Source: Sediminibacterium sp.
Lineage (GTDB): Bacteria; Bacteroidota; Bacteroidia; Chitinophagales; Chitinophagaceae
Assembly: GCA_017537025.1 (NCBI GenBank)
Contig: JAFWCB010000005.1
Span: forward strand, 774,104 to 838,103
Direction of reading: 5' to 3'
DNA length: 64,000 nt
Below, piece after piece: positions 1 through 7,769 of this stretch; position 1 is the first letter of the stretch; every line of letters starts with the position of its first letter. Below the pieces are notes generated by a model, which was given only the letters and a program-made list of their open reading frames with translations, made no database searches and had not been told where the DNA came from. A program made the position numbers and the translations under genes.

Positions 1-969
1 TACTGAAACAATAAGCGGCGCTTTTGTGGCAGCTACTTCTTTAATGCGCTGGTATTCTCTACCGGTTGCCTTAATAATATATTGCACACCAAATTCATCG
101 CCTATTCTATCTGCCCGCATTACATTCCATAAATCAATCCCACGATCTTGTGTATCAAAAATTTGTGGGAGCGATTGATTATCGTTGAAATTTTTTAAAC
201 TCAGATTTACACCTTCTTTTTTAGCATCCTCAGGGTTTGATTTATACCATGATGCATCATAATATGTTTGTCTAAGCAAGGCAATATTGCCCATCATGGA
301 AGCGGGGTAAGCAACCGTAGAAGTTCCTTTGTTAAAGGATAGGTTAGCGCTAGCTTTTTCTTTTACAATTACTAAATTGTCTTTTTCATTTGCCAGCGTT
401 ACTAATGCACCCGTACCTCTTACGATACCATCTTTTTGATGTGTAAGTACGGTTCCAAATCCTGCCTCTCTAAGTGGCTTAGCTCTGGCATCATCTACGC
501 CAAATAACCGAATGGCGTCGACCTCCGGTTTAATGGCCGGGTTCCAACCCATTACTCCTTTCTGCGCCGGTGCGGCCTGTGGGCCACCTAGCCCAAACGC
601 AGCGGCGAGCTGAGCCAGGTTGGGCTGTCCGCCGCCTGCGCCCTGACCACCCGCTTGACGTTGCGGCTGTGGCATACCATAATCGGTATAGATATCAATG
701 AATGAAGGATAAATAAATTTGTCTTTACAATCTACCACTACCGCTTCTTTAGGAACGCTAATTCCTGTACCTACACTAACGATTTTGCCATCCTTAATAA
801 TAAGTGTAGCATTTTGTAATGTGGTTTGAGCATCTTTTACAATAGTGGCATTTGTAAATGCGTAGTAACCATCTCGCTTATCGGCTACCCCATTTACAGG
901 AAAGGTTTCCTGAGCTTGTAGCATGGTTGCTAATAACAAGCCCGAAAACAACAGCTTAAATTTTCTCAT
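1..969 (-). CDS. Amidohydrolase-family exported protein (partial, C-terminus outside window)
   Basis: 323 codons are visible, from an ATG at 969 to the window edge, and the C-terminal part is missing. Residues 1-20 form a signal peptide ending in QAQ, so the protein is probably periplasmic. The N-terminal fold resembles metal-dependent amidohydrolases: a beta-sandwich with an 'IIKDGKIVSVG' strand pair, then YPSFID. The family's metal-binding HxH should follow directly, but here residues 94-96 read Y-T-D, so this domain looks catalytically degenerate. A Gly/Gln/Ala-rich low-complexity stretch covers about residues 104-136. Such domains are often followed by a second, intact amidohydrolase domain or gene, which would lie beyond the window. 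The family call is reasonable; the substrate is unknown. Confidence 0.75.
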   Translation of the reverse strand, partial: MRKFKLLFSGLLLATMLQAQETFPVNGVADKRDGYYAFTNATIVKDAQTTLQNATLIIKDGKIVSVGTGISVPKEAVVVDCKDKFIYPSFIDIYTDYGMPQPQRQAGGQGAGGGQPNLAQLAAAFGLGGPQAAPAQKGVMGWNPAIKPEVDAIRLFGVDDARAKPLREAGFGTVLTHQKDGIVRGTGALVTLANEKDNLVIVKEKASANLSFNKGTSTVAYPASMMGNIALLRQTYYDASWYKSNPEDAKKEGVNLSLKNFNDNQSLPQIFDTQDRGIDLWNVMRADRIGDEFGVQYIIKATGREYQRIKEVAATKAPLIVSV

Positions 970-1111
970 ATGTTTTGGTTTAGGAAGAGTTTCTAAAGCT
1001 ACAGAGAACTATCTGCAGGCAGAAATAATTTGCTAATTAAGTGATGAATGGATGAAACAGGGAGAAATGACCTTAAAAGTCTAACAATGTTGTAGGAGTT
1101 TCGGATATAAG

Positions 1112-2980
1112 TTATCTTCCCATGTATACCATTAATATTTGCACGTCACTTGGATTAACACCGCTTATTCTACTTGCCTGACCCAGCGTTTCGGGTTTTA
1201 TTTTACTCAGCTTTTGAACAGCCTCATTAGATAATGCAGATAGTTTTTTGTAATCAAAGTTGGCCGGAATGCGCATGTGCTCTAACTCACTCATCTTTTC
1301 AACGAGTTGATACTCCTTTTCTATATAGCGCTCATATTTAATTTGAATTTCGGCCTGTTCAATACTTTCCGAAGGAATATTATTAAGCTTTTCTGCCAAA
1401 GATGGTATGGCGTCTTTTAGCGCTGTTAAGCTCACATTCGGACGAAGTATAATTTTTGCAGCTTTTTGCTTTTCTGTTAGGGCGGCTGATTGTATCGTTT
1501 CAAAATAGGAGTTAATATCTTCCGGGTCGATGCTGGATTCTATCAGAATATTTTTTACCATAGCCACTTCCTGAGTTTTTCTTTCTACCTGATCTATTCT
1601 CTCCTTACTGGCTAATCCAAGATCATAACTTTTTTTGGTTAATCTAAGGTCGGCATTATCTTGGCGAAGCAATGTTCTAAATTCTGCTCTACTGGTGAAC
1701 ATTCTATATGGCTCATCGGTACCTTTATTAATTAAATCATCTACTAGCACACCCATATAAGCCTCGCTTCTTTTTAGCACAAACGGTTCTTTATGAGCAA
1801 CTTTTTGATGCGCATTGATTCCTGCGATTAAACCTTGACAAGCCGCTTCTTCATAGCCTGTGGTTCCGTTTATTTGTCCCGCAAAAAATAAGTGACTTAC
1901 TAATTTAGTTTCTAGTGCATGTGTTAATTGCGTTGGCATAAAGTAGTCGTACTCAATGGCGTAGCCCGGACGAAAAATCCTTACATTCTCAAATCCCGGA
2001 ACTTGCCTCAGAGCTTCGTTTTGCACTTCTTCGGGTAAAGAAGTGGAGAAGCCATTTACATATATTTCAACCGTATTCCAGCCTTCCGGTTCTACAAATA
2101 ATTGGTGACGATCTCTATCTGCGAATCGGCTAATTTTATCTTCTATACTTGGACAATATCTCGGACCAACGCCTTCAATTCTTCCTTGGTACATGGGACT
2201 TCTATCGAAGCCGGTTTTCAACAAATCGTGAACGATAGTATTCGTATAAGTAATAAAACAACTTCTTTGGTTTTCGGGCTTTACCAAGGGCACATTCATA
2301 TAAGAAAAACCTACAATATGTTCGTCCCCTTTTTGTTCTTCCATTTTGCTATAATCCAAGCTTCTGCCATCTACTCTGGGGGGCGTTCCGGTTTTTAATC
2401 TATCGCTTTCAAAGCCATAAGCCACAAGCTGTTCAGTAATTCCGGTAGCGGCTTTTTCTGCTACCCTTCCCCCGCCAAATTTCTTTTCGCCAATATGTAT
2501 AACACCGTTTAAAAAAGTGCCACTAGTTACAACAACGGCACCAGATTTTATTTCATGTCCCAGACCAGTAATTACACCACAAGCTTTCCCATTTTTAATG
2601 ATGATAGATTGCACCATATCCTGATAGAAATCTACATTGGGTGTTTGTTCGAGCATTTCGCGCCACTTTGCCGCAAAGAGCATACGATCGTTTTGGGCAC
2701 GGGGGCTCCACATTGCCGGCCCCTTACTCCTATTCAACATTCTAAATTGGATCGTGCTCAAGTCGGTAACTATACCGCTATACCCACCCATGGCGTCTAT
2801 CTCACGTACAATTTGTCCTTTTGCTATGCCTCCCATTGCCGGGTTGCAGCTCATTTGGGCAATAGTTTGCATGTTCATGGTAATCAGCAATACTTTACTG
2901 CCAAGATTTGCTGCCGCTGCAGCAGCTTCACATCCGGCATGACCGGCGCCAACTACAATTACATCATAATTAGGGAACAT
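1112..2980 (-). CDS. mnmG: tRNA uridine-5-carboxymethylaminomethyl modification enzyme MnmG (GidA)
   Basis: The FAD-dependent partner of MnmE, which places the (carboxymethyl)aminomethyl group on C5 of wobble uridine in certain tRNAs. The first residues give the dinucleotide-binding motif GAGHAGCEAA, followed by MSCNPAMGG and the SGTFLNG..HIGEKKFGGGR segment typical of the family. The C-terminal helical MnmE/tRNA-binding region ends in ILMVYMGR. With the start at 2980 the protein is 622 aa, matching the usual ~620-630. The frame stays open upstream to 3061, but those 27 codons come from a low-complexity GGTATAAGG-type repeat and lie upstream of the promoter box at 2985-2992, so ATG 2980 is preferred. 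The leader would then be only a few nucleotides or absent. Confidence 0.96.
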   Translation of the reverse strand: MFPNYDVIVVGAGHAGCEAAAAAANLGSKVLLITMNMQTIAQMSCNPAMGGIAKGQIVREIDAMGGYSGIVTDLSTIQFRMLNRSKGPAMWSPRAQNDRMLFAAKWREMLEQTPNVDFYQDMVQSIIIKNGKACGVITGLGHEIKSGAVVVTSGTFLNGVIHIGEKKFGGGRVAEKAATGITEQLVAYGFESDRLKTGTPPRVDGRSLDYSKMEEQKGDEHIVGFSYMNVPLVKPENQRSCFITYTNTIVHDLLKTGFDRSPMYQGRIEGVGPRYCPSIEDKISRFADRDRHQLFVEPEGWNTVEIYVNGFSTSLPEEVQNEALRQVPGFENVRIFRPGYAIEYDYFMPTQLTHALETKLVSHLFFAGQINGTTGYEEAACQGLIAGINAHQKVAHKEPFVLKRSEAYMGVLVDDLINKGTDEPYRMFTSRAEFRTLLRQDNADLRLTKKSYDLGLASKERIDQVERKTQEVAMVKNILIESSIDPEDINSYFETIQSAALTEKQKAAKIILRPNVSLTALKDAIPSLAEKLNNIPSESIEQAEIQIKYERYIEKEYQLVEKMSELEHMRIPANFDYKKLSALSNEAVQKLSKIKPETLGQASRISGVNPSDVQILMVYMGR

Positions 2981-2984
2981 AGTG

Positions 2985-2992
2985 CAAAGATA
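2985..2992 (-). promoter_or_regulatory. Bacteroidota -7 promoter box for mnmG
   Basis: The minus strand reads TATCTTTG, a perfect match to the Bacteroidota TAnnTTTG -7 element. Only four bases separate it from the mnmG ATG, so the transcript should start at or almost at the start codon (leaderless or near-leaderless). No -33 TTTG is visible; that region is filled by the GGTATAAGG repeat. Confidence 0.6.
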
Positions 2993-2993
2993 G

Positions 2994-3090
2994 GGGGTAT
3001 GGGGTAAGGTGAAAGGGGTATGGTATAAGGGGTATGGTATAAGGGGTAAGCCATAAGGCATAGGGTATAAGCTATAGGTTATAGGGTGGA
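2994..3090. repeat. GGTATAAGG / GCCATAAGG low-complexity repeat (family B) upstream of mnmG
   Basis: About 95 bp built from variants of GGGGTATGGTATAAGG, ending in AAGCCATAAGGCATAGGG and AAGCTATAGGTTATAGGG. It is unrelated in composition to its surroundings. The same words occur in frame inside the histidine kinase genes at about 22703-22809, 25619-25680 and 28011-28116. It lies directly upstream of the mnmG promoter box. Confidence 0.6.
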
Positions 3091-3144
3091 GTTGCTAGTT
3101 CCTTGTATTTGGAGCAAATCCGAGAATTCGGGATTGGTTCTTAT

Positions 3145-3211
3145 TTGCGTCTTAGCACCTTCGCGTTTATTTCTGCTACAATCAAAAAAGAGAATCGCTA
3201 AGACGCCAAGG
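3145..3211. repeat. Dispersed inverted repeat of CGCTAAGACGC words (family D)
   Basis: The left arm reads TTTGCGTCTTAGC..CTTCGCG and the right arm AATCGCTAAGACGCCAAGG, about 30 bp apart and able to pair imperfectly. Related copies lie at 10258-10274, 12644-12695 and 28364-28422. All are made of 8-bp words of the form NCGCWAAG or their complement. Confidence 0.6.
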
Positions 3212-3359
3212 AGAGGATAATTTGTTTGTTTTTAAGCTCGGTTTTGGCACTGAAAAGATCGGTTTGAAGGTAAGAAAAGACCTGCCCAAAAAGTCTAAGG
3301 TGATTCGTGGAACATTCTAAATTGTTCCGGGGTGGAACAAAAGGTGATACGTGGAACAT

Positions 3360-4037
3360 TTATTGCGTACATGCAAAATCCTGTACAACTACTAATTGCC
3401 GGTTGGTTCGCTTAGATACCCCCACCCCCATTTGGGTATAACTAGGATTGAAAAGATTAAAACGGTGACCAAGATCAGGTACATTTATATCCAGATATAA
3501 TAATAAAAGAGCTACCAAGCTATTTTGGGGTGATTCGGCTATATTCTCAGCATAACAATATTTTATTCCCTTGCTTTTCATTCTACTGGAAAAGCTTTGT
3601 CCGCTTGAAGATTTGTGACTGATAGTTCCGTTCTTGAGTCTTGCTAAGTCGGTGGCATGTGCCCTTGCGGCTTCTGTTAATAAGGTATTGGGTTCTAAAA
3701 GAGGTAGGGGCGTTTGGTTGACCAAATCTTTTAAAAGGGAGTTAGCATAAGATCCTTTCAGTTTAGGCTGTAGTTCCAAAAAAGGTATTAGTATACTATC
3801 TCTAAAACTTTGTGGAAATAAACGGGCGTGATTGGTCCAGTAAATAAATTCCTTTTCTTCCGGTAAAGCAATTTTATAGGCCTCATAATCTTGTAAGCTT
3901 TCTAAGATAAAGGCTCTTTTTTTAATTTGTAATTGAAAAGGACGATCCTCGAAGTCTACCGAACCAATTTCCTGAGAGTTGGCAAAAGAGTGCAGAAAAA
4001 AAATAAAAAATAGAAGTTTACTAATTCGCAATAGCAT
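3360..4037 (-). CDS. Exported CAP/SCP-domain protein
   Basis: 225 aa with an N-terminal signal peptide (hydrophobic LLFFIFFLHSFA, cleavage near NSQ), so exported. The region from about residue 60 to the end resembles the CAP (cysteine-rich secretory, antigen 5, PR-1; SCP) fold: an opening helix EFIYWTNHAR, then LTEAARAHATDLA, a SHKSSSGQSFSSRM segment, YCYAENIAES, and the ending GHRFNLFNPSYTQMGVGV..VVVQDFA. Bacterial CAP proteins are secreted and their function is mostly unknown. Its ATG overlaps the ybeY stop (TAATG), suggesting translational coupling to ybeY. Confidence 0.8.
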   Translation of the reverse strand: MLLRISKLLFFIFFLHSFANSQEIGSVDFEDRPFQLQIKKRAFILESLQDYEAYKIALPEEKEFIYWTNHARLFPQSFRDSILIPFLELQPKLKGSYANSLLKDLVNQTPLPLLEPNTLLTEAARAHATDLARLKNGTISHKSSSGQSFSSRMKSKGIKYCYAENIAESPQNSLVALLLLYLDINVPDLGHRFNLFNPSYTQMGVGVSKRTNRQLVVVQDFACTQ

Positions 4038-4480
4038 TAACCTATATATTTTTCAAATAATTTTAAATATTCATCCTCTTTAGCCCGCATCTGTTGTACA
4101 TCAGCTTTTTTCTTATCGCGATATCCGCATAAGTGAAGGGTTCCGTGGAAAAGCACCCTTTTCATTTCTTCTTCAAAAGAAATCCTCATGTCTTTAGCAT
4201 TTTCCTTAACCCTCTCTACACTGATATATATTTCTCCGGAAATCAATGCCGACTTGGGTTCCGATAAATCGAAACTGATAATATCCGTATAATAATCGTG
4301 GTTTAAAAATTGTTTATTGATTTTCAACAAGTAGCTATCGGAACAAAAGATGAAAGAAAGACTTTCTAGTTTTTTACCTTCTTTTTTAAAAATGATCGGA
4401 ATAAAACCCTGCAATAATCGCTTATTAGAGAAAAGCGGCTTTGCATCGGCATAATGAAAATAAACCTGTTTGTTTCGCAT
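4037..4480 (-). CDS. ybeY: Endoribonuclease YbeY (16S rRNA 3'-end maturation)
   Basis: 147 aa, the usual size for this single-domain metalloenzyme, which acts in 16S rRNA processing and ribosome quality control. Typical features are FLNHDYYTDIISFDL, then GEIYISVERVKENA, then the metal site HGTLHLCGYRDK at residues 112-123. His112 and His116 match the H-x3-H-x5-H motif, but the third ligand position (122) is Asp rather than His. I believe this substitution is common in Bacteroidota, so it does not imply loss of function. The gene is divergent from feoA and shares a TAATG junction with the downstream CAP gene. Confidence 0.92.
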   Translation of the reverse strand: MRNKQVYFHYADAKPLFSNKRLLQGFIPIIFKKEGKKLESLSFIFCSDSYLLKINKQFLNHDYYTDIISFDLSEPKSALISGEIYISVERVKENAKDMRISFEEEMKRVLFHGTLHLCGYRDKKKADVQQMRAKEDEYLKLFEKYIG

Positions 4481-4521
4481 GATTACTCCAAAATTCGTAA
4501 CAAAACCAATGCGTCGCTGTT

Positions 4522-4529
4522 TACCTTTG
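4522..4529 (+). promoter_or_regulatory. -7 promoter box for feoA-nadD
   Basis: TACCTTTG matches TAnnTTTG exactly and lies 17 bp before the feoA ATG at 4547, inside the 66-bp gap shared with divergent ybeY. No clear -33 TTTG is present. The box supports ATG 4547 over the upstream in-frame ATG at 4454, which would overlap ybeY. Confidence 0.55.
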
Positions 4530-4546
4530 CAGAATTAACAGAACCA

Positions 4547-4777
4547 ATGAAGCGATTGTCTGAATTAGAAGCCGGAGAACAAGGAATTATCAATTCTTTT
4601 GAAAAAGATGAGATCTTTATAAAGCTCATGGAAATGGGCTGTATACCGGGAGAATGTGTTAAAGTAGAACAGATTGCCCCACTTGGCGATCCCATCTCAA
4701 TATCCGTATCGGGTTATACGCTTAGCTTGCGATTAAGCGAGGCAAATAGTATCTTTATTGAGCCGGAAAATTCATAA
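4547..4777 (+). CDS. feoA: FeoA-domain protein
   Basis: 76 aa, a single FeoA (SH3-like) domain beginning MKRLSELEAGEQGII. It contains the family signature KLMEMGCIPGECVKVEQIAPLGDP and ends in the SLRLSEANSIFIE strand. FeoA normally supports the FeoB ferrous-iron transporter at the inner membrane. No feoB is in this window; the next gene, 23 bp on, is nadD, so the pair is probably co-transcribed. The open frame extends 31 codons upstream, but that part overlaps the start of ybeY and lacks FeoA character. The domain call is firm; its role in iron transport is inferred. Confidence 0.85.
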   Translation: MKRLSELEAGEQGIINSFEKDEIFIKLMEMGCIPGECVKVEQIAPLGDPISISVSGYTLSLRLSEANSIFIEPENS

Positions 4778-4800
4778 ATAATTGACTACCAACATTTTAG

Positions 4801-5370
4801 ATGAAAATTGCGCTATATTTTGGCTCCTTTAATCCCATTCATTCAGGCCATTTAATCATTGCTTCCCATGTGGCCAACTATACCGATTATGCACAGGTTT
4901 GGTTCATTGTTTCTCCCCAAAACCCCTTTAAAGCAGAAACCAGTTTGCTGAATGAATACGATAGGCTGCATTTAGTTCGATTAGCGGTTGAAGATGATCC
5001 AAGATTAAAAGTATCAGATATTGAATTCAAATTACCTCGGCCATCTTATACAATAGATACATTGGCATATTTAACAGAAAAATATCCGCAACACGAGTTT
5101 GCTATATTGATGGGAAGTGATGGTTTTCAAAACTTACCCAAATGGAAAAATGCTGATATTCTTATTTCATCTTATTCCTTCATTGTATATACTCGCCCCG
5201 GTTTTCCGATTATAGAAACACACGGTACAAAACTCAACCTGTTAGACGCTCCACAACTCATTATATCGGCAACCTATATAAGAGAAACACTTAAAGCGGG
5301 TAAAACCATTCGCTATTTAGTACCCGATAAGGTTAGAGCGTATATCGAAGAGAATAATTATTATAAATAA
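4801..5370 (+). CDS. nadD: Nicotinate-nucleotide adenylyltransferase
   Basis: 189 aa. Transfers AMP from ATP to nicotinate mononucleotide to form deamido-NAD in NAD biosynthesis. The N-terminus has the nucleotidyltransferase motif GSFNPIHSGHL (His14 and His17), followed by VWFIVSPQNPFK and MGSDGFQNLPKWKNAD. The C-terminal ISATYIRETLKAG corresponds to the ISSTxIR ATP-binding motif. The length fits the family. It sits 23 bp downstream of feoA and probably shares its promoter. Confidence 0.95.
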   Translation: MKIALYFGSFNPIHSGHLIIASHVANYTDYAQVWFIVSPQNPFKAETSLLNEYDRLHLVRLAVEDDPRLKVSDIEFKLPRPSYTIDTLAYLTEKYPQHEFAILMGSDGFQNLPKWKNADILISSYSFIVYTRPGFPIIETHGTKLNLLDAPQLIISATYIRETLKAGKTIRYLVPDKVRAYIEENNYYK

Positions 5371-5419
5371 AATTTACTACTCGATATATTTTTCCTGAAT
5401 GTATAAATGCAATTTCCAT

Positions 5420-5447
5420 TTGCGTAAGAGATAATGCGCTTATGCAA
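5420..5447. promoter_or_regulatory. Imperfect palindrome upstream of the TonB receptor
   Basis: TTGCGTAAG and CTTATGCAA (one mismatch between arms) are separated by 10 bp, ending 26 bp before the receptor ATG. The position suits an operator or the start of the leader, but no regulator can be named from sequence. Confidence 0.3.
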
Positions 5448-5473
5448 AGCAATTTGCAGCCTCAAACATTCAC

Positions 5474-7678
5474 ATGGAAACAAAAAAAATAATTACCATT
5501 ATCAGCTTACTGGTGTTGGGTACAACACAGGCACAAACAAAAACTAAAACTCTTTTCGGCGACACAGCCGTTACTTCTTATTTACCTGATATTACAGTAG
5601 TAGGAAAAAACAGCAAAAGTGATTATCAACAAATGCCCCAGATTGTTGGTACCAATATTTATGCAGGCAAAAAAAATGCACTGATTGTATTAGATAATGT
5701 ACAGGGGAATGTAGTAACCAACAACATGCGACAAGTATTGGCGAAAGTTCCCGGTATACATATTTGGGAAAGCGATCCTAGTGGTATTCAAATTGGTATA
5801 GCTGCGCGCGGCTTGAGTCCTAACAGAAGCTGGGAATTTAATGTGCGACAAAATGGATATGATATTGCAGCAGATCCATTTGGTTATCCGGAAGCTTACT
5901 ATAATCCGCAATTGCAAGCAGTACAAAGAATTGAAATTGTACGCGGACAAGGAGCGTTGCAATATGGTCCACAATTTGGCGGATTAGTAAATTATATTTT
6001 GCGTAATGGCAGTGATATTAATAAAGAGATTGAAATAGAAACACAGCAAACAATTGGCAGTAATGCACTATTTAATAGCTATAACGCTATCGGCGGTAAA
6101 AAAGGAAAACTAAATTATTATTCTTTCTTTGATCATAGAAATGGAAATGGCTGGAGAGAAAATAGTCGCTATTATACAAATGCAGGATTTGCAACGGTTA
6201 CCTATGCCTTTAGTCGTAAGTTTTCTGTAACGGCAGAAATCATGCGCTCCAATATGCACAGCCAGCAACCCGGAGGCTTAACGGATGCACAAATACAAGA
6301 AAATGCGCAACAAAGTTTTAGAAGTAGAAATTGGTTTGATATTACCTGGACCACACCGGCACTTATTGCTAACTATCAAATCAACGAAAACACAAGAATC
6401 AACACCAAATTATTTGGTACTATTGGCGATAGAAACAGCGTTGGTTTTCTACAATCGATAACAACCAAAGACAGTATCAATCCTGCTACCTTAACCTATA
6501 ATAACCGCGTTGTTAACCTCGATCAATATAGAAACTATGGATTCGAAAGTAGGATTATTACTAATTATAGATTAGGCAAAATGAATAATAACCTATCTGC
6601 CGGTATTCGATTATATACGGGTACCACTACCCGGCAAGCCGATGGAAAAGGAACTACCGGTACCAATTATGATGTAACCGTATCAGATCCTTACCCAAGG
6701 GATATTAGATTCAACTCAAAGAATGCGGCTGCTTTTGCAGAAACAATATTGCGTATAAATGATCGGCTCTTGGTTATTCCGGGTGTTCGATATGAATGGC
6801 TGGAAGGATCGGCTGCAGGTAGAAATGGCTTTACACAGAGCGGCGCAGAAATAATTTTACAAGATATCACAAGAAGCAGAAGCTTTTTGTTAGGAGGAAT
6901 TGGGGCAGAATATCATTTTAATAAGTTCACCGAATTATATGGAAATATTTCACAAGCATATAGACCCATACAATTTGCGAACCTTCAAGCTCCACCTACC
7001 ACCGATGTGGTTGATCCGGATTTGAAAGATGCAAAAGGATATAATATAGACCTGGGATATAGAGGGAAGCTGTATAATATTATTCAATTTGATCTTAGTT
7101 TGTTTTACTTACAATATAATAACAGGGTGGGTACTATCACGCCAACAGGTACAAACTATCGGCTCATTACGAATGTGGGAGCCAGCACCAGTAAAGGCTT
7201 TGAAGGTTATGTAGAATTCAATCCTATTAAGGTATTTACGCGAAGCGCGAACACAGACCTTATTATTTTTGGTTCTTATGCTTATACGGATGCCAGATAC
7301 AGCGGCAATCATAAAGATGCTAACACAAAAGATAAGCGTGTGGAAAATGCGCCCGAAACTATTTTTAGAGGCGGCATAACAGCTGGATACAAAGGGCTCT
7401 TGCTTACAGCACAACTCAGTTATGTAGGAGAAACATTTAGCGATGCAAATAACACAGTTGCTGCATCTTCTAATGGAAATACCGGGCTCATTCCCTCTTA
7501 TTCGGTTACCGACCTTACAGCAACCTATAAGTTTTCAAAACAGCTGAATATAAAAGCCGGATTAAACAATGTTTTTGATGCACGATATTTTACCAGAAGA
7601 GCAGGGGGTTATCCCGGTCCGGGTGCAATGCCGGCAGACGGAAGAACCTTTTTTGTTTCTGTTGGGTTTAAGTTATAG
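5474..7678 (+). CDS. TonB-dependent outer-membrane receptor, FecA-like
   Basis: 734 aa with a signal peptide (residues 1-21, ending TTQAQ). The plug domain runs from about residue 35 to 180 (LPDITVVGKNSKSDY, MRQVLAKVPGIHIWE, IGIAARGLSPNRSWEFNVRQNG, VQRIEIVRGQGALQYGPQFGGLVNYIL) and a beta-barrel follows. The barrel ends NVFDARYFTRRAGGYPGPGAMPADGRTFFVSVGFKL, the usual form with a terminal aromatic-containing strand. There is no N-terminal carboxypeptidase-like domain, unlike the SusC types elsewhere in the window. Plug sequence and length recall the ferric-dicitrate receptor FecA, and feoA lies just upstream, so iron-chelate uptake is plausible. The ligand is inferred. Confidence 0.85.
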   Translation: METKKIITIISLLVLGTTQAQTKTKTLFGDTAVTSYLPDITVVGKNSKSDYQQMPQIVGTNIYAGKKNALIVLDNVQGNVVTNNMRQVLAKVPGIHIWESDPSGIQIGIAARGLSPNRSWEFNVRQNGYDIAADPFGYPEAYYNPQLQAVQRIEIVRGQGALQYGPQFGGLVNYILRNGSDINKEIEIETQQTIGSNALFNSYNAIGGKKGKLNYYSFFDHRNGNGWRENSRYYTNAGFATVTYAFSRKFSVTAEIMRSNMHSQQPGGLTDAQIQENAQQSFRSRNWFDITWTTPALIANYQINENTRINTKLFGTIGDRNSVGFLQSITTKDSINPATLTYNNRVVNLDQYRNYGFESRIITNYRLGKMNNNLSAGIRLYTGTTTRQADGKGTTGTNYDVTVSDPYPRDIRFNSKNAAAFAETILRINDRLLVIPGVRYEWLEGSAAGRNGFTQSGAEIILQDITRSRSFLLGGIGAEYHFNKFTELYGNISQAYRPIQFANLQAPPTTDVVDPDLKDAKGYNIDLGYRGKLYNIIQFDLSLFYLQYNNRVGTITPTGTNYRLITNVGASTSKGFEGYVEFNPIKVFTRSANTDLIIFGSYAYTDARYSGNHKDANTKDKRVENAPETIFRGGITAGYKGLLLTAQLSYVGETFSDANNTVAASSNGNTGLIPSYSVTDLTATYKFSKQLNIKAGLNNVFDARYFTRRAGGYPGPGAMPADGRTFFVSVGFKL

Positions 7679-7769
7679 GTAACAGCGTTTTCACCCGTTC
7701 ATATAAATAGCAAGCAGTTCTTTTTTATAGTCGGCGCTTTGCAATAGATTTATAGCTCAAATAACTGCT

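Larger units (their letters stand above)
2981..3359. other. Intergenic stretch of 379 bp between mnmG and the CAP gene
   Basis: It holds the mnmG promoter box, the family B low-complexity repeat (2994-3090) and a family D inverted repeat (3145-3211). Near 3298-3359 a short direct repeat (two copies of GTGAT.CGTGGAACATT) flanks TTGTTCCGGGGTGGAACAA. I see no coding sequence, tRNA or convincing terminator. Confidence 0.6.

Noticed and set aside
2981-3061. N-terminal extension of mnmG by 27 codons
   Set aside because: The codons come from a low-complexity repeat and lie upstream of the -7 promoter box; MFPNYDVIVVGAG is the normal family start.
4454-4546. N-terminal extension of the FeoA gene
   Set aside because: It overlaps the start of divergent ybeY and the promoter box at 4522; the FeoA domain begins at ATG 4547.
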